This document shows, piece after piece, positions 40,938 to 48,768 of a stretch of 64,000 bases of DNA. The translations under genes and the position numbers were made by a program. The DNA lies in NCBI RefSeq assembly GCF_001428565.1, contig NZ_LMIA01000010.1, positions 857,469 to 921,468 on the forward strand, given 5' to 3'. The DNA is from Nocardioides sp. Root190. Its GTDB lineage: Bacteria; Actinomycetota; Actinomycetes; Propionibacteriales; Nocardioidaceae. Within the stretch, counting starts at the first letter, position 1. The number at the start of each line of letters is the position of its first letter. The notes beneath the pieces were generated by a model, which was not told where the DNA came from, ran no database searches, and saw nothing but the letters and a program-made list of their open reading frames with translations.

Positions 40938-42193
40938 GGCGGACGGCCCTGGCGGCCCTGCCGCTGGCACTGGTGCTGGGTGCGTGCGGCGGTGGCGATC
41001 CGGCGGCGGTGGAGCGGGAGGCGGATCGCCCTGCGGGGCGCCCGGCGGGGCGCCCGGCCAGCAGTCAGGCCGCGGACCCGACACCGGCACCCGCCGAGCA
41101 GGCCGACCTCGACCGGCAGCTGCGCGAGGCGGCCTGGGCCGACGACGTCCCGCTGGCCCGGCGTCTGGTCCGCCGGGGGGCTGACGTCAACGCCCAGGAC
41201 GCGACCCGCCAGTCGGCGTACCTCGTCGCGACCAGTGAGGGCCACCTCGACCTCCTGCGGCTGACGCTGCGCAACGGCGCCCGCATCGACGACAAGGACA
41301 GCTGGAACGGGACCGGCCTGATCCGGGCCGCCGAACGCGGCCACGGACTGGTCGTGGGCGAGCTGCTGCGCGCCGGCATCGAGCGGGACCACGTCAACCG
41401 GATCGGCTACCAGGCCATCCACGAGGCGGTGTGGCTCGGCGCGGACACGGCGTCGTACGCGACGACCGTGCGGGTGCTGGCGGCAGGCGGCGTCGAGCTC
41501 GACCGGGTCTCGCCGTCGGCGGGACTGACGCCGCTCCAGATGGCCCGCGAGCGCGGGTTCGACCGACTGGAGAGGATCCTGAGCACCGTGACGGACGCAC
41601 GACCCCCTGCCGATCCGGACGCCGCGCTCCTGCGTGCCGCCGAGCGCGGCGACGCCGACGGTGTGGCGGTGGCACTCCGCGCCGGCGCCGACATCGAGGC
41701 GCGTGACGGGCACCAGCGCACCGCACTCCTGCTGGCGAGCACGCACGATCGCGTCGCCGTGGCGCAGGTCCTGGTCGCGATGGGCGCCGATCCCGACGCC
41801 CTCGACGACCGGCACGACACCCCGTGGCTGGTCACGGGCGTCACCGGCAGCGTCGCGATGCTCGAGGCCCTGCTCCCTGCGAACCCGGACCTGACCATCC
41901 GCAACCGGTTCGGCGGGCTCTCACCGATCCCGGCCAGCGAGCGCGGGCACGTCGGCTACGTGCGCCGCGTCGTCGAGACGGCGGTCGACCTCGATCACGT
42001 CAACGACCTCGGTTGGACCGCACTGCTCGAGGCGATCATCCTCGGCGACGGCGGGAAGGACCACCAGGACATCGTGCGGATCCTGCTCGCCGCCGGCGTG
42101 GACCGGACCATCGCCGACCACGTCGGGGTGACGCCGCTGCAGCACGCCGAGCAGCGTGGGTACGACGCGATCGTCGCCCTGCTGAGGGGGTGA
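40934..42193 (+). CDS. Ankyrin-repeat lipoprotein
   Basis: A 419-residue lipoprotein (lipobox LGAC, Cys at about residue 18; linker with a repeated AGRP motif). About ten ankyrin-like repeats follow, such as AAWADDVPLARRLVRRGADVNAQD and AERGDADGVAVALRAGADIEARD. The array is two similar halves: DHVNRIGYQAIHEAVWLGAD in the first matches DHVNDLGWTALLEAIILGDG in the second. An extracytoplasmic ankyrin protein is uncommon; it probably binds another protein, perhaps the propeller protein encoded just upstream, with which it is translationally coupled. Confidence 0.88.
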   Translation: MRRTALAALPLALVLGACGGGDPAAVEREADRPAGRPAGRPASSQAADPTPAPAEQADLDRQLREAAWADDVPLARRLVRRGADVNAQDATRQSAYLVATSEGHLDLLRLTLRNGARIDDKDSWNGTGLIRAAERGHGLVVGELLRAGIERDHVNRIGYQAIHEAVWLGADTASYATTVRVLAAGGVELDRVSPSAGLTPLQMARERGFDRLERILSTVTDARPPADPDAALLRAAERGDADGVAVALRAGADIEARDGHQRTALLLASTHDRVAVAQVLVAMGADPDALDDRHDTPWLVTGVTGSVAMLEALLPANPDLTIRNRFGGLSPIPASERGHVGYVRRVVETAVDLDHVNDLGWTALLEAIILGDGGKDHQDIVRILLAAGVDRTIADHVGVTPLQHAEQRGYDAIVALLRG

Positions 42194-42201
42194 CCTGGGC
42201 G

Positions 42202-42519
42202 ATGATGGTCCCCATGTCGTCGGAGCAGCTGGACTTCACCGTCACCGGCCCGGTCGTCGAGTGGCGCGGCCCCGCCCCGTTCTACTTCCTCGAGGTACCC
42301 GTCGAGGACAGCGACGACGTCAAGGAGGCCGCGCGCGGCCAGGAGTACTGGGGCCAGGTCGCGGTCCGGGTCCGCATCCGCGACGTCGACTTCACGACCG
42401 CGCTGTTCCCCAAGGACGGGCGTTACCTGGTGCCGCTGAAGGTCGTCGTACGACGCGCTGCCGGCATCGAGCTCGGTGACGTGCTGACCGCGTCGATGGG
42501 TCTGGTTCGCCGCACCTGA
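42202..42519 (+). CDS. DUF1905 protein
   Basis: A 105-residue protein: LDFTVTGPVVEWRGPAPFYF, then GQVAVRVRIRDVDFTTALFP and GRYLVPLKVVVRRAAGIELGD match DUF1905, a small beta-barrel family of unknown function. Starts at ATG 42202, 42205 or 42214 are possible; GAGGGGGTGA lies upstream of all. It follows the ankyrin gene by 8 bases. Confidence 0.82.
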   Translation: MMVPMSSEQLDFTVTGPVVEWRGPAPFYFLEVPVEDSDDVKEAARGQEYWGQVAVRVRIRDVDFTTALFPKDGRYLVPLKVVVRRAAGIELGDVLTASMGLVRRT

Positions 42520-42572
42520 GCGAGGCAGCGACGAGGAGGTACGGCGGAGGGCGGGTTGTGCTGTCGTGGCCC

Positions 42573-42766
42573 GTTGGTCGAGGAGGCCGCCCGCGGCCGT
42601 CTCGAGACCCGGTGACCCGGTGCCGGAACCAGCCACCGTTGGTCGAGGAGGCCGCCCGCGGCCGTCTCGAGACCCCTGGCCGTGCTGCACCCGCCTGCTC
42701 GTGTCCGGGTTCCGGCACCGGGTCACCCTGTCTCGAGACGGTCGCTGAGCGACCTCCTCGACCAAC
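42573..42766. repeat. Composite REP-like palindromic element
   Basis: The 290-base gap between the DUF1905 and DUF4184 genes holds three 37-base units: direct copies at 42573-42609 and 42638-42674 and an inverted variant at 42730-42766. Each has a GGTCGAGGAGG arm, a GC-rich centre and GTCTCGAGAC. The flanking CCGGTGCCGGAACC and GGTTCCGGCACCGG are also inverted, so the whole folds into a long hairpin. Related copies are at 63802-64000. No gene is seen here; short open frames through it are by-products of the repeat. Confidence 0.9.
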
Positions 42767-42809
42767 GACAGGCGCGGGATCGACGCCTGCCGTCACCTAC
42801 CCTGACCGC

Positions 42810-43538
42810 GTGCCCGTCACCATCGCCCACCCGGCGGCCGTCCTGCCCCTGCGCGGGCTCGGACTCCCCCTGTCGGCGATGGTCATCGGCTCGATGGCGC
42901 CCGACCTCCCCGTGTTCTCGCAGTCGTGGGGGATCTACGGCTTCACGCACAGCGTGCTCGGGATCCTCACCGTCGACCTCGCGATCGCCCTCGTACTCCT
43001 GGCGTTCTGGGACCTGTGGGGACGCGATGCGCTCGTCGACACCTCGCCGTCCGCGTTCCGGGACCGCCTGCCGGGGCGGGCGCGGATCGGCCGGCAGGCC
43101 TGGATCCTGGCCCCACTGGCGGCAGTGGTCGGCTCCATCACGCACGTCGTGTGGGACGCCTTCACCCACAGCGGTCGCTGGGGGGTGCGGCTGATCCCGT
43201 GGTTGCAGGAGGAGCACGGCTCGCTGCGGGGTGAGCAGTGGGCGCAGTACGCCAGTGGCGCGATCGGCGTCGTCGTTCTCGGCTCGGCGATCCTGGTGAT
43301 CCTGCGCCGGCCCGTGCTCGGACCCAGCAGGCCCCGGCGGCTCCCGGTGCTCACCCTCCCGGCCGCGGTCGGGCTCGCGAGCGTGTGCTCGGTGGCGACC
43401 TTCGTCGGCCGGATCCTCGACGAACCCTTCGGTCTGGCGGCCTTTCACGCGGCCGTCGTCGGGATCGTCTCGCTCGGCGTGGTCGTGCTCGCGGTCGCGG
43501 TCGCCTGGGTGGCGCGCCCGGTAGTGTCCGCCCCGTGA
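42810..43538 (+). CDS. DUF4184 membrane protein
   Basis: A 242-residue integral membrane protein with about six helices. The start VPVTIAHPAAVLPLRGLGLP and the segments SMAPDLPVFS and GSITHVVWDAFTHSGRWGV (conserved Asp and His) are DUF4184 marks, a family resembling membrane-bound metal-dependent hydrolases. GTG 42810 begins it. The stop overlaps the GTG of the TetR gene by four bases, tying the two together. Confidence 0.88.
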   Translation: MPVTIAHPAAVLPLRGLGLPLSAMVIGSMAPDLPVFSQSWGIYGFTHSVLGILTVDLAIALVLLAFWDLWGRDALVDTSPSAFRDRLPGRARIGRQAWILAPLAAVVGSITHVVWDAFTHSGRWGVRLIPWLQEEHGSLRGEQWAQYASGAIGVVVLGSAILVILRRPVLGPSRPRRLPVLTLPAAVGLASVCSVATFVGRILDEPFGLAAFHAAVVGIVSLGVVVLAVAVAWVARPVVSAP

Positions 43539-44146
43539 GGAGTCGCCGGAGCTATGCCCCGCGGATGCCTCCGGCCGAACGGCGCGAGCAGATCCTCGAC
43601 ACCGCGCTCGCCCTCACGGCGACCGGTGGCGTGGCGAGCGTGACGATGGAGGCCGTCGCCGAGGCCGCGAAGGTCACCAAGCCGGTCGTGTACGGCGCCT
43701 TCCCGAACGCCGACGCCGTCCTTGCTGCGCTGATCGACCGCGAGCAGGACCGAGGCCTCGCCCTCATGCTGGACTCGCTCCCGACGGACACCGACACCGA
43801 TGACCCGGTGGCGTTGGCGAGGACCGGGGTGGAGACCTTCTTCGCCGGCGTTCGCGACAGCCCGATCCGTTGGCGGCTCCTGCTGACCCCGGACAACCTG
43901 CCCGAGGGCGCGCGGCTGCGGTTCAGTGAGACCCGCGACTTCATGATCGCCCAGTTCACGGTGCTGTGTGAGTGGGCGATGGACTTCCGCCGTTCGGGAC
44001 CGATGGATCCGGTGCTCCTGGCGCACCTGTTCGTCGGCGCGATGGAGATGGGCGCGCGACTGATCCTCGACCGGCCCGAGGACTACACGGCCGAGCTGAT
44101 GAGCGACTTCGCGGTCGAGATCGTCCGCTCGGTCCTCGAGGCCTGA
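43535..44146 (+). CDS. TetR-family regulator (paralogue of the one at 35937)
   Basis: A 203-residue regulator: RREQILDTALALTATGGVAS and a helix-turn-helix with KVTKPVVYGAF, closely like the regulator at 35937. The ligand domain has WRLLLTPDNLPEGARLRF. GTG 43535 overlaps the DUF4184 stop by four bases. It is convergent with the zinc dehydrogenase. Its likely target is the palindrome at 45371-45390 between that dehydrogenase and the alpha/beta hydrolase operon; cross-binding with the paralogue's site is possible. Confidence 0.9.
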   Translation: MRSRRSYAPRMPPAERREQILDTALALTATGGVASVTMEAVAEAAKVTKPVVYGAFPNADAVLAALIDREQDRGLALMLDSLPTDTDTDDPVALARTGVETFFAGVRDSPIRWRLLLTPDNLPEGARLRFSETRDFMIAQFTVLCEWAMDFRRSGPMDPVLLAHLFVGAMEMGARLILDRPEDYTAELMSDFAVEIVRSVLEA

Positions 44147-44158
44147 CTCGTCCGGGGC

Positions 44159-45346
44159 TCAGACGAGGGTCGGGTCCACCAGGATCTTCGCGTGCTCCTC
44201 GGCGCCCGCGAGGCCGTCGAAGGCCGCAGCGAGGTCGCGCAGCCCGACGGTGCCGGTGTGCAGGGGCGACGGGTCGACCTTCCCGGAGGCGATCAGGTCG
44301 AGGGCGTGCTCGAACTCCTCGGGGTCGTAGCCGAAGACGTAGCGCACCTCGAGCTCCTTGTTGAGTGCGAACGCGGTCCGCACCGTGTCCGGCTCCATGC
44401 ACACGCCGACGGCGACCACGCGGCTGCGCAGCGGCGCCTTCGCGTAGATCTCGTCGAGGACGCCGGGCACCCCGACGCACTCGAACACGACCGGACCGCT
44501 CGGCGCGACGCCGAGCGTCTCGCCGGCCCGGATCAGCCGACCCCACGGCAGCAGCGGGACGCGACGCATCAGCCCGACCGCGTCCATCCCGAAGCGGGCG
44601 TAGTCGGGCAGCGAGCCCACCGGTCCCTCGAGCGTGTACGCCGTCCACGGCTCGTCCACGCGCGGGTCGACGACCACGTCCGCACCACAGCGGCGGGCGA
44701 GGTCGCGTCGTACCGGCGAGAAGTCGGAGGCGATGACGGTCTTCACGCCCTTGGCCTTGAGCATCAGGATCACGGCGAGGCCGATCGGCCCGCAGCCGAT
44801 CACGAGCGCGGGCTGGTTGCGCCCGACCGCTCCGCGCCGCACGGCGTGCCAGGCGACGGCGAGGGGCTCGGTGAAGGCGGCGAGGTCGTCGGGCACGCCG
44901 CGGGGGACGGCGAAGGCGAAGACCTCCTGCACCAGGACGTACTCCGCGAAGCCACCGGGGGAGCGGGTGTCGAAGCCGACCATGTGGATGTCCTCGCCGT
45001 TGCGGACCATCGGCAGGGCCACGATCCGGGTGCCGGGCTTCCAGCGGCCGCGGGTGCGGGGCCCGTAGGACACGACCTCCCCGAGCAGCTCGTGGCCCAT
45101 CACGACCCGGTCCGCCGGGCGCATCAGCGTCGGGTAGCCGAGGGCGTCGGCCACGTCGGCGAGCTGGTCGGCGTGCTGGCGGGCATGCAGGTCGGAGCCG
45201 CAGATGCCGGTGCGCACCACCCGCAGGAGGACCTGCCCGGGCCCCGGCTCGGGGAGCGGGACCTGCTCGACGGCGAACTCGCCGCCGGTACAGGTCGCTG
45301 CCCGCATCGTCGGGTTCGAGCTCGTTGTGCCGGCCTTGATCTGCAT
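44159..45346 (-). CDS. Zinc-dependent alcohol dehydrogenase-family protein
   Basis: A 395-residue MDR dehydrogenase. Catalytic-zinc ligands are present (GICGSDLHA Cys; VVMGHELLGE His/Glu). The usual structural-zinc Cys4 loop is missing: after GTRIVALP the sequence reads MVRNGEDIHMVGF. The NAD site is LVIGCGPIGLAVILML. ATG 45346 has AGGGG six bases before it. It is divergent from the alpha/beta hydrolase operon and shares its operator, so it probably oxidises an alcohol in the same pathway. Confidence 0.9.
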   Translation of the reverse strand: MQIKAGTTSSNPTMRAATCTGGEFAVEQVPLPEPGPGQVLLRVVRTGICGSDLHARQHADQLADVADALGYPTLMRPADRVVMGHELLGEVVSYGPRTRGRWKPGTRIVALPMVRNGEDIHMVGFDTRSPGGFAEYVLVQEVFAFAVPRGVPDDLAAFTEPLAVAWHAVRRGAVGRNQPALVIGCGPIGLAVILMLKAKGVKTVIASDFSPVRRDLARRCGADVVVDPRVDEPWTAYTLEGPVGSLPDYARFGMDAVGLMRRVPLLPWGRLIRAGETLGVAPSGPVVFECVGVPGVLDEIYAKAPLRSRVVAVGVCMEPDTVRTAFALNKELEVRYVFGYDPEEFEHALDLIASGKVDPSPLHTGTVGLRDLAAAFDGLAGAEEHAKILVDPTLV

Positions 45347-45370
45347 CACAGTCCCCTTGACCTCACGCCA

Positions 45371-45390
45371 TTGCTACGCTTCCGTAGCAA
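45371..45390. promoter_or_regulatory. TetR-type operator, copy 2 (perfect palindrome)
   Basis: TTGCTACG, spacer CTTC, CGTAGCAA is a perfect 8-bp inverted repeat in the 79-base divergent region. It matches the site at 36582-36601 at most positions, pointing to shared control. Confidence 0.75.
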
Positions 45391-45425
45391 TATAACTGTC
45401 CGGTGATGCGAGGAGCGAGACGTCC

Positions 45426-46295
45426 ATGAGAGTCGACACGAGCGACGGCCTCCAGCTGGCGGTCTTCGAACAGGGCCGCCCCGAGGCGCCGACCGTCGTG
45501 CTGGTGCACGGCTACCCGGACAACCACCACGTGTGGGACGGCGTGATGGCCGAGCTGGCCACCGACTTCCGCGTCGTGGCCTACGACGTGCGCGGATCCG
45601 GCGAGTCCGGGGTCCCGACCTCGCGCCGGGGCTACCGCATCGATCAGCTCGTCGACGACCTCGGTCGGATCATCGACGCGGTCAGCCCCGACACCCCCGT
45701 CCACCTGGTCGCCCACGACTGGGGCTCGATCCAGGTCTGGGACGGACTCACCGCCGACCGGCTCGGGCCCCGGATCCGTACCTTCACCAGCATCTCCGGA
45801 CCCTCCCTCGACCACGCCGCGGCCTGGCTCCGCAACAACGCCGCGGGCGCCGTTCCGCGCCTGCGCCAGCTGCTGGCGTCCTACTACGTCGGCCTCTTCA
45901 TGGCCCCGGTGCTGCCCGAGCTCTGCGCCCGGCGCGGCGTCATCGGTCGGCTCGTCGACCACTCGGCCGCTGCCGACCGCGAGGTCCAGCCGCCCACGAC
46001 GGCCCAGCAGGACCGCGGGGAGGCCGAGACGGTCAACGGCATCGAGCTGTACCGCGCGAACTTCCCTCGCCGGATGCTGCGGCCGGTGCCGCCGCAGGTC
46101 GACCTGCCGGTGCAGGTCATCGCGCCCGAGCGCGACCACCACGTGCGGCCCGAGCTCCAGGCGGGCGCCCCGGCGCCGTACGTCCGCGACCTGACGGTGC
46201 ACCACGTCACCGGCAGCCACTGGGTGGTCTCCCAGCGCCCGGCGCTCGTTGCCGGCCTGGTCCGCGAGTTCATCGGGGCCGAGGTGTCGGCGTGA
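45426..46295 (+). CDS. Alpha/beta hydrolase, epoxide-hydrolase-like
   Basis: A 289-residue hydrolase: oxyanion-side motif LVHGYPDNHHVWDGV (HGxP), the nucleophile elbow VAHDWGSIQ in which Asp, not Ser, is the nucleophile, and the catalytic His in VTGSHWVVSQRP. The Asp elbow places it with epoxide hydrolases and dehalogenases. First gene of a three-gene operon, with a GTGA overlap with the next. Likely substrate: an epoxide or ester intermediate of a hydrophobic compound. Confidence 0.88.
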   Translation: MRVDTSDGLQLAVFEQGRPEAPTVVLVHGYPDNHHVWDGVMAELATDFRVVAYDVRGSGESGVPTSRRGYRIDQLVDDLGRIIDAVSPDTPVHLVAHDWGSIQVWDGLTADRLGPRIRTFTSISGPSLDHAAAWLRNNAAGAVPRLRQLLASYYVGLFMAPVLPELCARRGVIGRLVDHSAAADREVQPPTTAQQDRGEAETVNGIELYRANFPRRMLRPVPPQVDLPVQVIAPERDHHVRPELQAGAPAPYVRDLTVHHVTGSHWVVSQRPALVAGLVREFIGAEVSA

Positions 46296-47182
46296 GTGCC
46301 CGCCGTGAGGCCCTGCGCGAGCCGGAGAAGGTCGCGCTCCACGCCCGCGACGTCGTCTTCGACTGGGCCGGCCTGCCGCTGCGGTGGATCCCCGGCGAGG
46401 CCTTCGCCTCTCACCTGGTCAACGTCATGCACGTCCTGCTGCCCGAGGGCGAGCGGTGGTTCGTGAAGACCTTCACCGAGGTGTTGCCGATGATCAAGGA
46501 CGAGCGCCTGCGCGAGGAGGTGCTCGGCTTCATCGGCCAGGAGGGCATGCACGCCAGTGCCCACCAGGGCGTGGCGGACTACTTCGATGCCCACGGTCTC
46601 GACACGACCGACATGGTCGGCGAGATCGAGCACGTCTTCAACCGGCTGCTCGGCGACCGCGACCTCACCGGCGCGCAGGCCGAGGAGTGGTTGGTCGAGA
46701 AGGTTGCGCTGATCGCCGGCATCGAGCACATCACTGCCTTCCTCGGACACTGGATCCTCAACTCCCCGGCCCTCGACGAGGCCGGCGCCGACTCGCGGAT
46801 GCTCGACCTGCTGCGGTGGCACGGCGCCGAGGAGGTCGAGCACCGCCACGTCGCCTTCGAGCTCTATGACCACCTCGACGGCCGCTACGTACGACGGATG
46901 CGGGCCTACGGGCTGGCGGTCTTCGGGATCTTCTACCTCTGGATCCGCAGCGTGCGGCACCTCATCGAGAACGACCCGACCCTCGAGGACCGGGACCTCC
47001 CGGTCGTGCGCAGCTGGATGTCCGGGGCGCGGCGCGGGATCCTGCCGGGCATCGGCGGGCTGGTCATCCCGATCCTCCGCTACGCCAAGCCGACCTACCA
47101 CCCGCGGCAGGAGGGCTCCACCAGCCAGGCCGTCGCCTACCTCGCGACCTCCCCCGCGGCGCTCGCTGCCGACGGGCGATGA
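46292..47182 (+). CDS. Metal-dependent hydrolase-like protein (COG3687 type), ferritin-like
   Basis: A 296-residue helical protein. Acid-His pairs GQEGMHASAH (about residues 77-86) and GAEEVEHRHV (about 180-189) fit a ferritin-like di-metal site, and FAYLWIRSV-like hydrophobic segments near 215 suggest membrane contact. The COG3687 label is predicted hydrolase without proof; a di-iron oxygenase is an alternative, since the next gene encodes a reductase with flavin and [2Fe-2S] parts. GTG 46292 overlaps the hydrolase stop; its own stop overlaps the reductase start. Confidence 0.85.
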   Translation: MSARREALREPEKVALHARDVVFDWAGLPLRWIPGEAFASHLVNVMHVLLPEGERWFVKTFTEVLPMIKDERLREEVLGFIGQEGMHASAHQGVADYFDAHGLDTTDMVGEIEHVFNRLLGDRDLTGAQAEEWLVEKVALIAGIEHITAFLGHWILNSPALDEAGADSRMLDLLRWHGAEEVEHRHVAFELYDHLDGRYVRRMRAYGLAVFGIFYLWIRSVRHLIENDPTLEDRDLPVVRSWMSGARRGILPGIGGLVIPILRYAKPTYHPRQEGSTSQAVAYLATSPAALAADGR

Positions 47183-48243
47183 CCCTCGGCACCGAGCCGC
47201 CGGTCCCCGACAGCAGCCTCTACCGCGCGGTCGAGCACCTGACGGACGGCTGGATCCGGATGCTGCGCCTCACCGCGAAGCGCCGCCCGGAGGTGGACGC
47301 GGTCGACCGCCGGATCCTCGTGCGCGTCGAGGCCAGCGCCCTCGAGGCGGACGGGGTGCTCTCCCTCGATCTCGTGCCCGCCCATCCGGAGCGCCGGCCG
47401 CGCCTGCCCGCCTGGGAGGCGGGCGCCCATGTCGACGTGGTCCTGCCGTCGGGGCTGCTGCGGCAGTACTCCCTCACCGGCGACACCGCCGACCGGTCGC
47501 GCTACCGCATCGCGGTGCGCCGGATCCCCGACGGGGACGGCGGTTCGTCCGAGGTGCACGGTCTGAAGATCGGCGACGAACTGGTGCTGAAGGGTCCGCG
47601 CAACGCGTTCCCGTTCATCGCCGCGCCGTCGTACCTCTTCGTCGCCGGCGGGATCGGGATCACCCCGATCCTGCCGATGGTGCGGCTGTCCGTCGCACAC
47701 GGCGACGACTGGCGCTTCGTGTACGCCGGCCGCGACCGCGCCTCGATGGCCTTCCTCGCCGAGGTCGAGGCCCTGGCCGTGACGTTCCCCGACCGCGTCG
47801 AGATCTGGCCCGACGACGAGCGCGGCGTTCCCGACCCGCGGGCCATCGTCGCCCGCGCGCCCGCCGGCGCTGCGCTCTACTGCTGCGGCCCGCCCGCGAT
47901 GATCGACGCCCTGCGGGCCGAGGTGCCCGCCGACAACGTGGAGGCGCTGCACTCCGAGCGCTTCTCCGCGCCGCCGGTGGTCGGCGGCGAGCCGTTCACG
48001 GTCGAGCTCGCGCGCACGGGCGAGACCTTCGAGGTCGCTGGCGACCAGACCCTGCTGGCGGCGTTGCTGGAGGTGCGGCCGGCGACGGCGTACTCCTGTC
48101 GCCAGGGCTTCTGCGGCACCTGTCCGGTGCAGGTCGTCTCCGGCGAGGTCCAGCACCGGGACCGCTTCGGCGCCGAACAGCGCGAGAACCAGCTCGCCGC
48201 CTGCGTCTCACGCGCCCGCGGGACCCTGACGCTCGATCTCTAG
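47179..48243 (+). CDS. PDR/VanB-family reductase (flavin, NAD, [2Fe-2S])
   Basis: A 354-residue electron-transfer protein. Flavin motif RQYSLTGD (about residue 95), pyridine-nucleotide motif VAGGIGITPILPM (about 156), and a C-terminal plant-type ferredoxin with SCRQGFCGTCPV and a fourth Cys in AAC. It passes electrons from NAD(P)H to a partner oxygenase; the adjacent ferritin-like protein is the obvious candidate. ATG 47179 overlaps the previous stop by four bases. Confidence 0.92.
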   Translation: MTLGTEPPVPDSSLYRAVEHLTDGWIRMLRLTAKRRPEVDAVDRRILVRVEASALEADGVLSLDLVPAHPERRPRLPAWEAGAHVDVVLPSGLLRQYSLTGDTADRSRYRIAVRRIPDGDGGSSEVHGLKIGDELVLKGPRNAFPFIAAPSYLFVAGGIGITPILPMVRLSVAHGDDWRFVYAGRDRASMAFLAEVEALAVTFPDRVEIWPDDERGVPDPRAIVARAPAGAALYCCGPPAMIDALRAEVPADNVEALHSERFSAPPVVGGEPFTVELARTGETFEVAGDQTLLAALLEVRPATAYSCRQGFCGTCPVQVVSGEVQHRDRFGAEQRENQLAACVSRARGTLTLDL

Positions 48244-48254
48244 GCCCCGGATCT

Positions 48255-48731
48255 TCAGGCCGGGTCGGTGGGCCGGTTGCGCAGGGTGACCGGCGCGGCG
48301 GAGTACGCCGTGAGGGTGGCCCGGACCTCATCGGTGATCGGCCACGACGAGCCCGCAGCGGGATCCCAGAAGACGAGGGACGACTCGGCGAGGATCGCCG
48401 GCTCGTGGTCGGGTGCGACGCGCAGCTCGTAGGAGATCGAGAACGACGACCGGCCGACGTGGCTGACCCAGATCCGCACCAGGAAGGGCTGGTAGGCGAC
48501 GAAGCGCATCTCGGCGTTGTAGTCGATGCGCTGGGAGCCGACGAGCTCGGCGATCCCGGCCGGCACGTCCCGGAACAGTCCGGGACGCTCGTCGTCGGTC
48601 AGGGGTGCGAAGCGGAAGAACAGCAGTCGCGCCTCGTCGAGCACCCGCAGGGCCTCGACGTTGTCGACGTGGCCGCCGAGGTTGACGTCGCGAAGACGCG
48701 ACTGGATCTCGCACTCGAAGACGCTGCTCAC
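48255..48731 (-). CDS. Hot-dog thioesterase-like protein
   Basis: A 158-residue 4HBT-type protein: EIQSRLRDVNLGGHVDNVEAL with the catalytic-region Asp and the His/Asn of GHVDN, then SQRIDYNAEMRFVAY and SHVGRSSFSISYELR. It probably hydrolyses acyl-CoA thioesters. GTG 48731 has GGGAGG upstream. Convergent with the PDR reductase gene, and separated by 37 bases from the KdpE-like gene on the same strand. Confidence 0.85.
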   Translation of the reverse strand: MSSVFECEIQSRLRDVNLGGHVDNVEALRVLDEARLLFFRFAPLTDDERPGLFRDVPAGIAELVGSQRIDYNAEMRFVAYQPFLVRIWVSHVGRSSFSISYELRVAPDHEPAILAESSLVFWDPAAGSSWPITDEVRATLTAYSAAPVTLRNRPTDPA

Positions 48732-48768
48732 GACCGCATCCTCCCAGTGCCGACCGGGGCGCTGCCGC

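Noticed and set aside
42723..42800. Short open frames starting MVEEVAQRPS near the REP-like elements (also near 63800)
   Set aside because: The same peptide arises wherever the repeat occurs, so it reflects the palindromic DNA and not a gene.
44159..48243. Classical P450 or Rieske oxygenase cluster
   Set aside because: No P450 heme motif or Rieske CxH..CxxH motif is present; only the reductase and ferritin-like protein are seen.
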